A DNA stretch of 64,000 nucleotides from Polytrichum commune. Its lineage: Eukaryota; Streptophyta; Polytrichopsida; Polytrichales; Polytrichaceae. Position 1 is the first letter of the stretch; every line of letters starts with the position of its first letter. The stretch lies in contig OX485808.1 of the NCBI GenBank assembly GCA_950295325.1, positions 8,312,501 through 8,376,500 of the forward strand, given 5' to 3'. Under the pieces are notes generated by a model. That model searched no databases, was not told the origin of the DNA, and worked only from the letters and a program-made list of their open reading frames with translations. The position numbers and the translations under genes are program-made. This document shows positions 36,531 through 47,935 of the stretch, piece by piece.

Positions 36531-37900
36531 CGTCAACATTTCATTATACCTTTTCGTCATGAGATATCGATCGTTCTGCGATTACTAGAATTGAGAATTT
36601 GATGGTACAGAAAGAATCTACAGAGGACATTTACAGTCATAACAGTGGCATGCGTGGATCAATCCAAGATATATTTCTCTTTTACGAGACACTGTAACAT
36701 TAGTCTTTATCGTTTCGTAGGACAAAGACTATCTTCACACGTATTTGATTATTGAGTTTCTTCATTGTGACATTCTGGATATTTTATCCTCATCGCAGAT
36801 GCAGACAACTTTGGGATTAACTTGTGCAAAATCAGGGTAGATTCAAAATTTCAGAGCATTACTGATACATTTGAATGGCACTCTGGTGAAATTAGCAGAT
36901 GTTATTATTGCGTTTGTTTTGTACTGGTTATTGCGACCTGGAAACTACATAAGCATTCGGGTGTGTGTGCATGTGTACCAACTCATGAATGATGGTTATA
37001 CATCAAGCTCTTGTACATTCAGTAAGTGCAGGTACCTTACATGACATGAAATTTTATGTGCGGTGCTAGAATCTGCGAAACTGGTGCACTTGTGATCATG
37101 CATGGCATTTGAGATGCTCATGAAACTGAATATCTGTACATTCAAAGCCACCAAGTTGTTGGGTGCCTTGTCCAGTATTGATTATCATACCAGCCTAGGG
37201 ACGGGCACTCTAATTGTGGGTCGAGAATTCGTTTCCAGGTGAGAGTTCAATATGTCGTGTAGTGTTGTTGGACTATGTCGGAGCTTCGTTTGCAGCTGAG
37301 TCTGTGATGACATTTGTAAGAACAAGAGTGAGGTTTAATGAAAACTAACAACCTTTGCTGGGTCAGAATGTCCGAGCGAGGATACAGTACGTTGGAAAAT
37401 TAATTTGCAGTTGAATCTGTGATGAGAATTGTAAGACTGAAAATGAATTTTTATTAAAAAAACAAACAAAACCCGGGAACCTTTGATCTAAGCTTGATTT
37501 GCAGAGGCTGGGACGCACGCATTTGTCCTCGACAGGGGAGCAGCTACTTGTGTATATCTCTATTACCGCAGCCATAGCCACTTTGGAGTTGTCCACTGTC
37601 TCCTTCAATGTTATGGAAGCGCTTCCAATCTCAAACCTTGCGGAACTTAATACGTTCAATGGAAGCGGAGACTTGTCAAGGGGATCCCTTGAATTTGGAT
37701 TTTCAGACTACATGTTATTATTATGATGCTATCCTCAATATTCCTGGGAAGCATCAGCCCAGAATATGAAATCCTTGACTCGAGAAATACACCCTTTTGT
37801 CTTTCCCTTGATGTTCCAGTTACCAATGGATTCTGGCAGGGGCCCAGCAACAGCAGTTTGGCTTTTGGTGCCCTGGTTCGGGACCTCGAATTTGGGACCT
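36531..37900. other. 3' flank of RING1, no gene seen
   Basis: Probably contains the 3' untranslated region of RING1. Frames around 37499-37726 and in other registers show no recognisable domain. Confidence 0.4.
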
Positions 37901-37904
37901 CGAT

Positions 37905-38370
37905 TTTGGAGACCAGCATCCGGGGACATTTTTGGGCACAGTCGGTCAAGATCCTCGTGTTCCCAAGATCAACCGGTTTCATGTTGGCATCTTTCTGGTT
38001 TTCTTGACTAGATTGAGGAATATTCTGTAAATTAATCTAAATGGATTGGTTATTTTCCTGCAGTCTTGAACTTGAACTGGTTATTTCTGAAACTCAACTA
38101 ATTCATCTGTAACTACACTAAATATGATATTTAGTGTGACTTACTATTTGGAATTCCACAATGCTATAGCTGTCTACTGTGCATCTCATTTTTTTTACCA
38201 ACCATGGTTGAAATGGTTATTTGGACACTATAGAACATTAACATCTTTACTTGGTAAACAAGTACATTAATAGTAAAAAGATATAGGAACATGTAATTCT
38301 GAACAATAAGTCACACTAAATATAATGTTTGGTGTAGTGGTTGGTTCTCCCCGGTCATTGTTGGAGACCT
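37905..38370. repeat. Dispersed repeat (GGTCAAGATCCT family) interrupted by a MITE
   Basis: It aligns with 18720-19010, including GGGACATTTTTGGGCACAGT, GGTCAAGATCCTCG and the CTTGAACT-GAACTGGTTAT region, then resumes as GGTTGGTTCTCCCCGGTC at 38338 after the inserted element. Confidence 0.65.
38116..38334. mobile_element. TA-flanked MITE (ATTTAGTGT family), copy 3
   Basis: A 219-bp element. The left end is CACTAAATATGATATTTAGT. The reverse complement of the right end is CACCAAACATTATATTTAGT. The inverted repeats run about 45 bp at roughly 85% identity. TA lies at 38114-38115 and 38335-38336. Two uninterrupted relatives of the host sequence (18941-18950 and 28209-28210) show the empty site. 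Confidence 0.8.
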
Positions 38371-38504
38371 CCCTAAGGATCTGACTTGTAAAAAGCCTAC
38401 CATTGTTTGTGAGTTGACTCTAATTTATGATATGTGTATTATCGAACACAACAATGCAAAAAAATTGTTTTCAATAAGGTAGACGTGCCTGATTTTAACA
38501 TAGC

Positions 38505-38825
38505 AATACTTTAGACACCTATATTTGAGTGGTATGTGGGTAGGTGTGGATCTAAGAATGGACACCAAAAGGACACGTGTTGAAAAGAGATTGGGTTACT
38601 TGTTCAATCTATGCTAACTATTTTAAGTTCAATAATCAACATAATTGGGGGGGGGACTTATATGACCACTTAATGAGCACAAGAATCTTCACTTTGATAA
38701 TGATTGAGATATTCATATGAGCTCCAAAAATTATTAGACAAATGCTGCATGCACGATTTGGATTTACTAATCATCTCACACTAATTGTATGTTTTCATCT
38801 TACTAGAAGTGGGTGCATAGAAAAA
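38505..38825 (+). repeat. Dispersed repeat (TGACCACTTAATGAGC family), plus orientation
   Basis: It aligns with 55405-55735. Shared landmarks are TATTTGAGTGGTATGTGG, GTGTGGATCTAA, a G-run, TGACCACTTAATGAGCAC, TTCATATGAGCTCCA and AGAAGTGGGTGCA. Non-coding. Confidence 0.7.
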
Positions 38826-39280
38826 AAATTACTAAATTAGGCACATCTACGTTAACTTACAAATGAGTAGGGGGTTTTTAAGAAGGAGAAAATGAGGGCA
38901 TTGGAAATGGAGTAAAAAAAAAATCTCCTATTGGTCGCCGATGTCTCACAAAGATAAATCAATCATGTACACAATGGGTGCCATTTACTACAAATCAAAT
39001 TAATATGGAATAGCGTCACCTGGTTTGAGACCTCAATCGGGGTGTCTCAGGATGTTTGACTTCGAGACCTCATTCGGCATCTCTCTCGATGCTTGAGTCC
39101 TTCAAGGCTTCGGAGACACAACAAACACTGGGATCCCTTACTTGATTGCCATTTACATAGCAATTGTATTGAGTAGCGTTTCATGGTTTGAGACCTCTCT
39201 CTCTCTCTCTCTCGCTCGATTCACCGATTGCCTCGAATTTTGTCAATTGGCGTTGCGGAGGGCCGCGAGATTGATAGGCC
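38826..39280 (+). promoter_or_regulatory. Upstream region of LIL3
   Basis: A (CT)n tract at 39194-39213 lies about 70 bp before the start codon. A short direct duplication (GGTTTGAGACCTC at about 39020 and 39186) lies in the same region. Confidence 0.3.
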
Positions 39281-42197
39281 ATGGCGGCCATGACGCACTC
39301 TCTCACGAGTACGCTAGTAGTGGCGGTGGCGCAGCCAGCAGTTTCAGGAAGGCAGCGGGCGGAGAACAGAGCATGTATGCTGCGGTGGAGAGCAGTGGCA
39401 GGGAAAGGGCAAGGAAGCACGGGTGGAGTTGCGGTGCTGGCTGGTGAGGGAGATGCTACCGAGGGAGTCGGGAGTGTAGCGACGAAGGCAAGGAAGTCGT
39501 CGCCGTTGCAGAAGGGAGGCACGTTAGGGGGCCAGGCTGCGGAGGGGAAGGACCCCGCGCCTGCGACCCTGGGGAAGGCTTCACCGATCGCAGCGTTTGT
39601 GGAAGGCAAGTTTGACGATCCGAGGTGGCAGTCTGGAACCTGGGACGTTAAGAAGTTTACCAAGGACGGGAAGGTCGATTGGGACGCCGTCATCGATGCC
39701 GGTATGTCCAATTTCGAAACTCCAAGTTGCTTGTTCTTGTGGTTTGTTGTCCTGTAGCTCGAGATGCTCGAATTGAGGCGTTCGTGGATGATCTTGTTAG
39801 CGGAGGTTTCCATCGGCTTTGGCTGCAAATTGCGGTCCCTGCATTTTTTTTTTCCTACGAGTTCCGTGCAGTAACTTGCTATGAGAAGCTCTGCACCGGT
39901 CAAGCTAAGCTAAGCATTGTTAATTCTAGAGCTGTCGTGGTTTTCGTCGTGCTAAAGCGGGTGTTAGGGTGTGTTGCTGTCTTGGAGCTTGAGATGCTCG
40001 AATGAGGCCTTCGTGATAATCTTGTTAACGGAGGTTTCCATCACCATTGGCTGCAATTACGGTCCCTGCATCTTTTTTTCCTACAAACCTCATGCAATAA
40101 CTTGCTATGAGAAACTCGGCATCTGTTAATCTAAGCTAAGCTAATCTGAGCATTGTCGACATCCCTGTATTTTTTGCGAAGCCGCATTCTCGTTCTCAAG
40201 TCCCTTGCTCTGGACCCTTGGGATGCGGTCATCGATGCCGGTATGCCCGATTTCGAAATTGGCTGGTTGTTCTCGTTGTTTCGTCGTGCTAGAGCAGGAG
40301 TCAGGGCATGTTGTTGTCCTGGAGCTTCAGATGCTCGAATGCGGCCTTCGTGTGAACTTGTTAGCGGGGGTTTCCATCACCATTCAAATTACGGTTCCTG
40401 CACTTTTTTTTTACAAGTTTGCTATTAGAAGCTCTGCATCAGTTAAGCTAAGCATTGTCGACTGCATATGACTATTCTGCCAAAGACACATTCTCGGTCT
40501 CAAATCTCGTGTTATTTGGAGTTCACATTTTACGGTGATGCGTCATCGACGCTGATATGTGCAATTACGAATTGGTTGGTTGTTCTCGTTGTTTTCGTCG
40601 TGCTAAAGCGGGCGTCAGGGTCTGTTGTCCTGGAGCTTCAAATTCTCGAATGAGGCCTTCATGATCTTGTTAGGGGGGGTTTCCATCACCTTTGACTGGA
40701 AATTATGGTCCCTGCGATTTGTTTCTACAATTTTCATGTAGTAACTTGCTATGAGAAGCTCTGCATCGGTTAAGCTCACCTAAGCATTTTCGACTTGCCT
40801 TTTCTGCCAAGCCGCATTCTTGTTCCCAAGTCTCTTTCTCTGGACCCTTGTTATTTGGAGTTCATAATTTACGAGTTGCGAGTTAACCTCATCATTTCCT
40901 TACAGCATACACGAAAGAGTTTCACAGGAACTGCATCAAGAACGTGACAGAAATCCTTTGAAGACAGAGAAGTATCTTAGCAATCCCTGGAAAACAGAGT
41001 GCACAAAAATGACAAATCTTTAACACTCATCTCAGCAAGGATCAGCACAATTCACAACATACTAAAATTTTGTCAATTTTTTTAAAAAAAAATTTGCTCC
41101 AAAAGACTAATTCGAAGCAAATGTTTAGACTGGTCAAAGATGACATTAATTCAAGTGTGAGGGTTCTTCTGAATTTAATCGGTCTGTGACAGAGGTAGTG
41201 CGGAGGAAGTGGTTAGAAGCGAATCCTGAGGCCTCCAGCAATGATGATCCCGTTGTATTTGAGACATCGACTATTCCGTGGTGGGCCTGGGTGAAACGTT
41301 TCCATCTTCCAGAGGCTGAGCTTCTAAATGGTATGTATGACTTTCATCCAATGAGTTGATATCAATTTGTCTTTATGCACTTCAAATTTGCAGTACAATT
41401 GCAATCGTGGAACCTCAGATATCAGCAAGTCTTCTTTGACGTTAGCAATATTAGCTTGAATCCTTCCATTACAAGCAATAATTGACGGTGCATTTGGAAC
41501 ATTCAAACTCATGGTTGATGTGAGATATAGGGAAACCTGATCCCTATGTGTGAGTCTAATCAAAGCTCATCCATAGCAGCGATTGAAGACATTCTTGGTC
41601 TGTTGAGCAATTGATTGTTAGACCTTCTAGTCAACATCCTGGAACAAACGGATTGCAATTGATAGATGGAGTGACGTGAATCAGCTGATAGATTTTCCAG
41701 ATCCAGATTAGTTGTTGCTTTTGTAGCTGTTATCAGGTGTTATCAAGCTAGCAAGGTGTTATCAGGAGTCGAGCAGCAGCTTTTTCTGGTTTTCTGGATT
41801 GAATGTCCTTGATGGATATGCTGAAAATAACTGAAATTTTTGTGTTTCTGAGAAAGCAAATATCCTGCCGCCAACTAATGCCACCTCTATGTCTTCCTGC
41901 TTTGACTAACTTGCTGAGATTTTGATGCTTTGAAACTGGATAGGTCGAGCAGCTATGGTGGGATATGTATCTGGCTATCTGGTTGATGCTGCGACTGGGG
42001 TCGGCTTGGTTGATCAACAGAACAGTTTCCTTGGCAAGTTGCTACTCTTCATTACTGTGCTTGGAGTCCTCCTGATCAGGAAAAATGGCGACGTGTCAAA
42101 TTTGAGGAACCTTGCTAAAGAGTCTACTTTCTATGATAAGCAGTGGCAAGCGACCTGGAAGGATGTCAAAGATCCAGAGGAACAAGATAGTTCATAG
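39281..42197 (+). CDS. LIL3: LIL3, light-harvesting-like protein 3, three exons, 270 aa
   Basis: Exons 39281-39701, 41193-41330, 41944-42197, phase-consistent with GT-AG borders. Residues 1 to about 105 are rich in Ala, Gly, Arg and Ser, as expected for a chloroplast transit peptide plus a variable linker. From about residue 108 the LIL3 core begins: [51 protein letters not shown], then the chlorophyll-binding-type helix starting GRAAMVGYV (about 187-208), a second membrane helix around [17 protein letters not shown], and the tail [15 protein letters not shown]3 is a thylakoid protein that binds geranylgeranyl reductase and protochlorophyllide oxidoreductase and supports chlorophyll and tocopherol synthesis. 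Intron 1 is 1491 bp and holds tandem copies of the exon 1 end. Nothing in the coding part looks broken. Confidence 0.93.
39695..40840 (+). repeat. Four tandem-like units in LIL3 intron 1, two carrying exon-end copies
   Basis: Units are marked by CTTGTTAGCGGAGGTTTCCATC at about 39794, 40021, 40356 and 40666, plus AACTTGCTATGAGAAGCTC and CTAAGC blocks. The end of exon 1 (GATGCGGTCATCGATGCCG followed by GTATG) recurs at about 40223-40247. A more decayed version (GATGCGTCATCGACGCTG) lies at about 40537. The second unit lacks that part. Unit spacing is about 228, 336 and 308 bp. Confidence 0.75.
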
Positions 42198-43534
42198 ACC
42201 AGTTATTGTACCAAATTTTGCACATAATTCTCCCTTAGGACTGTCTCATATGTTACCACTCCCACCGCCAACGTAGATCCCAGTGTTCATAAGCTGAGCC
42301 TTGATGTTCTCACAGTAGTTACTTGGCTTTGTTCCGTCTTCAGTTTTGTCCATGTGTCACCACATGCTTGTAAGTTCTGCTGTCTGTACAGATGGGAAGG
42401 AGGTTAAACCAAAGAGCCGATGGCCTCCTTTACCAAGTATAAATATGCAATTTGAGAGGTTTCACGTGACTCGAGCAACTGCTGGTTTGAGATCAATCAA
42501 TGTTTGAGGTAGCTATTCTTATAATTGCAACTGTTCTGGTGGTTTCCCGTGCTCTCTCATAGTTGATAGATGTTGTTCTCCTGCAGCACAATCAGTTGGC
42601 TTTTACCTGGACCTCTGGTTCTTCTTTCTAGTATTATTGAATGATTTGTCATTGCTTGCTTACCATTGTTCATTGTCAAATTGGCCGCACTGCAACTCTT
42701 CTTTGTCTGTGTGAGAAGCTTTGGACAGGTTGTGGCCCGCCTTGGGAAGATGGCTTTTCTATTAATTTGGTGCTTATTCAGGGAGCAGAGCTCAACTGCC
42801 CAGTGAAAACTGCGTGCAAGTGCCACCCTGACGGCACCAAGTGCACTGATCATGGTAAATTCTGAGGGCCACACTGTTGAGCTTATTTCCTCACTAAAAT
42901 CCTCGGTTCATATAATTGCAACTGTTCTGTGGGTGCACACTACATACAAACCCACATTATTTATCATCAGAGGTGCATGTTGAAGGTTACAATATTTCTA
43001 TTGGAGTGAAAATAGTGTGCATTAGAAAGGTTTTCAACCTCAGGGAAGGAGGTGGGTATATATCACGGGGACATGACAAGTGTGACTAGGGTTGCACACT
43101 ATTTTCTTGCACAATGGTGTATAATGCGGGCCACACTATTAAGGCTCCCTAACGTAAGTCACATTGTTTAATATTTATCATGATTAATGTAGATGATTGA
43201 CCTCAGTGCTCCTGACCTCACCTTTCGTTTGGCATATCTGTGAAGTCTAGCACTTTTCAATGACCTGCTTTTTGCAAGGATGGTGAATGTTTTGAATTTC
43301 TCAATTGAGGTGAATGTTGGATTTTTGGTTTCATGGAATTGATCTCTATGATATGCAAAAAGAACTTTTCTTTAAACAATGTTAGGAACATGGCAAAAAT
43401 CACATTCTAGTAGTGCAAAACAACCATGATCAATTACGAATTACATCTCCAAGGCATGTTCATCTCAAATTGGAGTTGACCCCCATGCTCAAGTGTGAGC
43501 GTTGATATTGAAGGAGGTGACATGGAGCTTACGG
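42198..43534. other. 3' flank of LIL3, no second gene seen
   Basis: It probably includes the 3' untranslated region. The frame at 42641-42865 has no recognisable domain. Confidence 0.4.
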
Positions 43535-43542
43535 ACATCCTT

Positions 43543-44306
43543 AAAGGTACAGGGTGCTAAAATCAACACCCCACCCAAAATCAACACTTATAAACGCCTC
43601 TCAATTGCTAACACTCTACTACCTTGAACCTACAAGAGTGTTGGGGCCCACGGAGTGATGGTTTTAGGTGTCATTAGTGGTGCCACCTCATATTGGCCTT
43701 CACTACCACCATGTGGGGTAGGTAACCAGCTGCACTCTATCTCGGGCTAGCTTAAGGTGGGTTTGGGTGGCTTGTCAATTCCTAGCCATTCTATACATGG
43801 GGAAGAACGGTTCTTAGCCATTCTATTCACAAAGCCAAGGAGGAAGGCCCATAGAGTACAAAGGGGGTCGGTTTAAGGCGTAAAGGGGATGGGTTCCTAG
43901 GATGCAAGGGGGTTGTACCCAGGATGCAAGGTGACGGTTTTGCAAGCAAACCGGGTGGGATCAGGGAGGTGGCTATGTGGCTTTGCACACCGTTACTAGT
44001 TGGGCTTTGATCTAGCTTGGGTCTAGTACCCAACTATGTTGTGTCAGTTCTAGGCAGTGAAAGGGGGGCTCCTCATCATGTGCAATATCGTTATACGCAG
44101 GGCTAAGGGATTGGTTTAAGGAAGCTAGTGGTTTTGACTTTGAATATTCATCAGATATTCAATTGAGGGTAAAATAATATTTCCTTTCTTTATACCTATG
44201 TTTAGCCCAAAGGGTTAATATGAATATATAATTTTGATAACAACCACATAGCCATATGTATGTGCAATAGCTTGAAGTGTCGGTTTAAGCACCCTCTACC
44301 TTACAT
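43543..44306. mobile_element. GGGTGCTAAAA inverted-repeat element, copy B, 764 bp
   Basis: The left end reads AAAGGTACAGGGTGCTAAAA. The reverse complement of the right part reads AAGGTAGAGGGTGCTTAAAC. The 8-bp sequence ACATCCTT lies directly outside both ends (43535-43542 and 44307-44314), consistent with an 8-bp target duplication as made by hAT or Mutator-type enzymes (8-9 bp). The interior includes the same GGGTCGGTT minisatellite as copy A (9431-10490). No transposase frame. Confidence 0.7.
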
Positions 44307-44424
44307 ACATCCTTGCAAACACCTCCTATAGTTGGTTTGAATTTATAATGGATTATATTGTTGAACCAAGGAGGGTTTCTAGTATAAGCAATCATGAGCC
44401 ATTGATCAAACTCTCGATCGCTCA

Positions 44425-44443
44425 GGGGGGGGGGGGGGGGGGG
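44425..44443. repeat. G homopolymer
   Basis: About 19 consecutive G. Assembly length errors are likely here. Confidence 0.9.
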
Positions 44444-44629
44444 GCTTTTTCATGGATTCCTGGGACCTTATATATTACAAAGAGATACTTCACATACTAG
44501 AATGAAGGGGAATGTTAAGGTGCGGAATAACTTAGCATGCACAACTTGAAACACATGGGATTATTGGGTGTAAGTGGACCTCTCATTCATCCAACAAAAA
44601 TGTTTTGAAATAGCATGTAGATTGTAGGT

Positions 44630-44910
44630 TACTAGGTATACGTGTGCAAGTCTGATTGAAACTGACATTTAAGTATATGTGTACAAACCACTATCCCAAA
44701 AAATAAGGGATGTGCATTTGTGGGGACAAAAACATCAAACGACATCAACAAAAGTAACAACACAACAAGCACAACTTCGAATGTTTGTGTTCGATGTTCA
44801 TCAACCATCATAGTTGTGTAGTTTTGTGATCTAGTGTACGCCATATTGGTGGTTGGAATTGTCCACACTTCATGCATAATCCAATTATACTTAAATCCTA
44901 GTTTTGAGTA
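44630..44910. repeat. Dispersed repeat, pair with 3880-4170
   Basis: Same landmarks as the copy at 3880-4170, in the same orientation. No coding content. Confidence 0.65.
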
Positions 44911-46053
44911 GGTTGTCACCTAGATTTAATTTCTCAAGACCTAGATGATTTGGGCATCTTATTTAATGTTTTGAAAGGTTTGAACATGTGAACATTGAAA
45001 TTTCATGCACTTCCAACACTTCCAACATTATTTGAAGATGTTGAAATCTTGGAAATGATGAACATGTGCATCGATAGTGTGTAAACTGTTTGAAGGCAAG
45101 TTGGTGTTGTCAACTAATATTTTACATGTACTAACATGCATGATATGGCTTAGGATTTGTGCTACTCAAATAAGGTGGTCTAGAAACCTAGCCCAAGTTA
45201 TAGGTTTATAGTTGATTCTCACTAGTCTAATTTGGGGTCTCAATTGCTACTTTCCGGGTCCAATCTACTAAGTAAAGAAATTTTCAAGCTATAAAAGGTA
45301 GGTTTCCAACATTTTCACCTCCAACTTACTTGAGTGGCACGAATCCTTGATTGCATGGTATTGCTTAATACATGTATTTATTCATATTTAAGATAACTTG
45401 TTTTGTAATTTCTTTTCATTTTCAACATTTTAACATTTTAAAAATAAACTATTCCAAACTAATCAACAATTATCAAAATCATACCTAACAAATTGACCCA
45501 CACATACTATGGGGATTTTTTTTTTGTTTCTTTTTTTTGAACAATTTGACAACAAACTTGGCTCCAAAGACCCAAAATAGTTGAATGGACACATCTGAAA
45601 TGACTCAATCACAAACATGTAACTTGAAGGCAGGTTTTTAGCAGGGATAATTGAGAGGCATGCACATACGAAAATATTCCCTCTCACTGCCCAAATTAGT
45701 TCAACCCAAAAAGTCGTCTTCATCATCTCTCAGTTCTTTCATTCAAAGCAAACGTAAGGTGGTAGCAATTCTTACAACTTAGTCAGCATCAGTCGGAATG
45801 CAAAGTTCAAACCTCTTCATCTCTTTTTGGTTTCAAAGATCGTGAGCTTAAATCTTGCGCACGAATCAATGTGATGAATCTTAAGCAGCTGCCATGAACA
45901 ATTCACACGGAAACTCGTGGGAAATTTGTCAAGGATGTTGGTTCACCTTAATTAGCTCAAGCATGATCTCGGCACCACTCTACCTATCTACGTCAACCAT
46001 CTGTCTAACAAGCATAATTTCCCTCACCAAAGGTGTCCAATATTGCAAATTGT
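44911..46053. other. No gene seen
   Basis: AT-rich non-coding sequence. Minus-strand frames such as 45463-45726 show no recognisable domain. Confidence 0.4.
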
Positions 46054-46061
46054 GTGCACAT

Positions 46062-46714
46062 CAGAGCCCTACATTGGGTGCCCATACCCATGCCCATGGG
46101 TTTTGGGTGGGCATGGGTGCGATATTATTGTTCATGGGTGGACATGGGTGGGCATGGGTTTGATATTATAATGGGTGGGCATGGGTGAGCATGGGCTAAA
46201 GCAAAGCATATTGGAAGGGGTCATTGAATGAGCTCTCATTCAATGCTTTCAAGGGTAAGAGCACCGAATCACCTTCACCCAGTAAGGTGAGTCCATCCTT
46301 CAGTGTGTCTTCTTCTTGTTCTCCTCCTCCTCCTCCTTGAGTGTGTCCTTGGGCTCCCAAGAATCCTCGGTCTCTTTTTTGTCACTTTCTTGTGCTTATG
46401 CTTCTGCGTGGCACGTTCGGTTTTGTGCATCCTTGCATCCAACTCCAAATCGGAGTCAAACTTCTCGGATGCAGGGAATATGCTAACCAAGAAGCGCTCC
46501 GGGCTGAAGCCAACGATAGTGAACGACCTTTTATTTGTCCGATCCAACCAAGACTTGGTGTAGGCAGGTAATACACATTACACAATTTTTAAATACATGG
46601 GCGCAATTTGAATAGCATGGGTGGGGCATGGGTGGGGCATGGGTGGGCATGGGTCGCTGCTGATGGGCATGGTCTGGGTATGGGTGCAATTTAAAAGGAA
46701 AATGTTGGGCTCTG
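46062..46714 (+). mobile_element. hAT-derived element, 653 bp, with exact 8-bp target duplication
   Basis: The ends are CAGAGCCCTACATT and, inverted, CAGAGCCCAACATT. The 8-bp duplication GTGCACAT lies at 46054-46061 and 46715-46722. Both subterminal regions (46075-46195 and 46610-46690) are rich in CATGGGTGGGCATGGG-type repeats, the kind of multiple short motif hAT transposases bind. A remnant of the hAT dimerisation domain is encoded inside on the plus strand. Confidence 0.9.
46400..46563 (+). pseudogene. hAT transposase C-terminal dimerisation fragment
   Basis: The plus-strand frame ends with ASNSKSESNFSDAGNMLTKK, then RSGLKPTIVNDLLFVRSNQD, then a stop at 46561. This matches the pattern of the hAT family C-terminal dimerisation region (S-ER-FS-aG-v-t-kR-L-p-v--l-fl--N). 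The catalytic part is missing; upstream codons in the same frame are low-complexity. Confidence 0.65.
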
Positions 46715-46722
46715 GTGCACAT

Positions 46723-47064
46723 GATGTATGTTTTGAAGCTGTTGGTAGAGATAGTGTTCTATGGTTCCCAATAGTTTGCTAAAACTCCTCCCCCGAGTTT
46801 TTTCTTAAATAATCGTATGCCCTCCACCACAAGAGCAGTATATTCGAAAGCAGGGATCAAAAAATAGATATTTCATATTCCAGATTGCCATTTCTGGGCA
46901 ATTTTGGCCTCTTGAACTTAACACATACTTAATTTATGTCTTTTGGGTTATATTTATTGATGCAAAGACCGTAGGAGAGGAGTGTTGTTAGCCATGCAAA
47001 GGAGTCTGCAGTTCATACTTGTTGTCTGCTTCAAGTAGGTCTCAACTTTCAGTTAGTATATATA
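46723..47064. other. No gene seen
   Basis: Unique-looking non-coding sequence between the hAT derivative and a SINE. Confidence 0.4.
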
Positions 47065-47313
47065 TTTTGGTGCCCATAAATAAATAACCAACGTTGGGCA
47101 ATCTGACGTGAATTTGAGCCTGTTGGCCCCACCCTGGTCAAGAATCCTCCTGATGCAAGGTGGGGTTTATTGCCTACCTACTTACCTAACTAGTTTTTTC
47201 CGTCAAGTAGAGAGAAGATTTCACAATGGGAATCAAACCGCCAACCACTCCATTCACAATTGGGTACCTCTCCACTATCACTTTTAGGGTCATCTCGGAC
47301 CTTTTGGTGCCCA
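47065..47313 (-). mobile_element. tRNA-derived SINE, second copy, with 12-bp target duplication
   Basis: TTTTGGTGCCCA at 47065-47076 and 47302-47313 flanks a 225-bp body. On the minus strand it starts AAGGTCCGAGATGACCC, has A-box-like GATAGTGGAGAGGTACCC and B-box-like GGTTTGATTCCC, and ends TTATTTATTTA. The head and promoter region match the SINE at 3375-3559. The 3' part differs. Confidence 0.75.
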
Positions 47314-47542
47314 ATTGAGAGGTAGCAAATAATTCAAAGTTTTCAATGAGGATTCCAACAAGCATTTTGCATTTGTGGGAAAATTATTTGTCAAGAACTA
47401 AAGATGTCTTGTCAGGGTTACCATATTGTTCAACTATATTGACACATTGTCACCACCACCACCACCATGGTTTCCCTTTACAACCAAAGTTATCACAAGT
47501 CTCAGGAAAGTTCAATGTTGTTTCTTCCAACTATCCATATGT

Positions 47543-47935
47543 ACCGTCTCAAAATGCAGTTGTCTAGTATTAATCTAATGTTGAGTTTTGAGATGTTGTC
47601 TACCATCTCGAAATAAAATTGTGCAGTATGTATTCAATGTTCGAGATTTGAAACGTTGGTCACCGTCTCAAAACGCAATTGTCTTGTATTTGTTCAATGT
47701 TGATTTTTGGATCGGTGGTAGTATATCCTTCATATTTTAATATCTTTGCGGTACATACCATCTCAAAGTGTAAGTTGTGTCTAAGCTTAGTGTTTAATGT
47801 TGAGTTTTGGAACATCAATAGCATATCCTTCGTGGTTTAATATCTTTTCATGTGGTGTGGATTCAACATTTTCTTCTGATTTTCCATACCATCTAAAGAT
47901 GCAAGCGTCCAATGTTTAATTGATGCGGTATTGTA
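47543..47935. repeat. Degenerate tandem repeat, five units
   Basis: Units begin ACC(G/A)TCTCAAAA near 47543, 47602, 47662, 47757 and 47888 and contain TTCAATGTTGAGTTTTG. The first two are about 60 bp. The third and fourth carry an added AGTATATCCTTC-type segment, so the unit was modified and then copied. Confidence 0.6.

Noticed and set aside
38116-38334. CACTA (En/Spm) element
   Set aside because: The left end reads CACTA, but the right end does not keep it and empty-site comparison shows a TA, not a 3-bp, duplication.
39181-39903. 240-codon minus-strand frame
   Set aside because: Antisense shadow of LIL3 exon 1, which is GC-rich and clearly coding on the plus strand.
46275-46547. Arg/Lys-rich minus-strand frame
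   Set aside because: Antisense of the hAT dimerisation fragment and a pyrimidine-rich stretch; the plus strand fits the hAT family.
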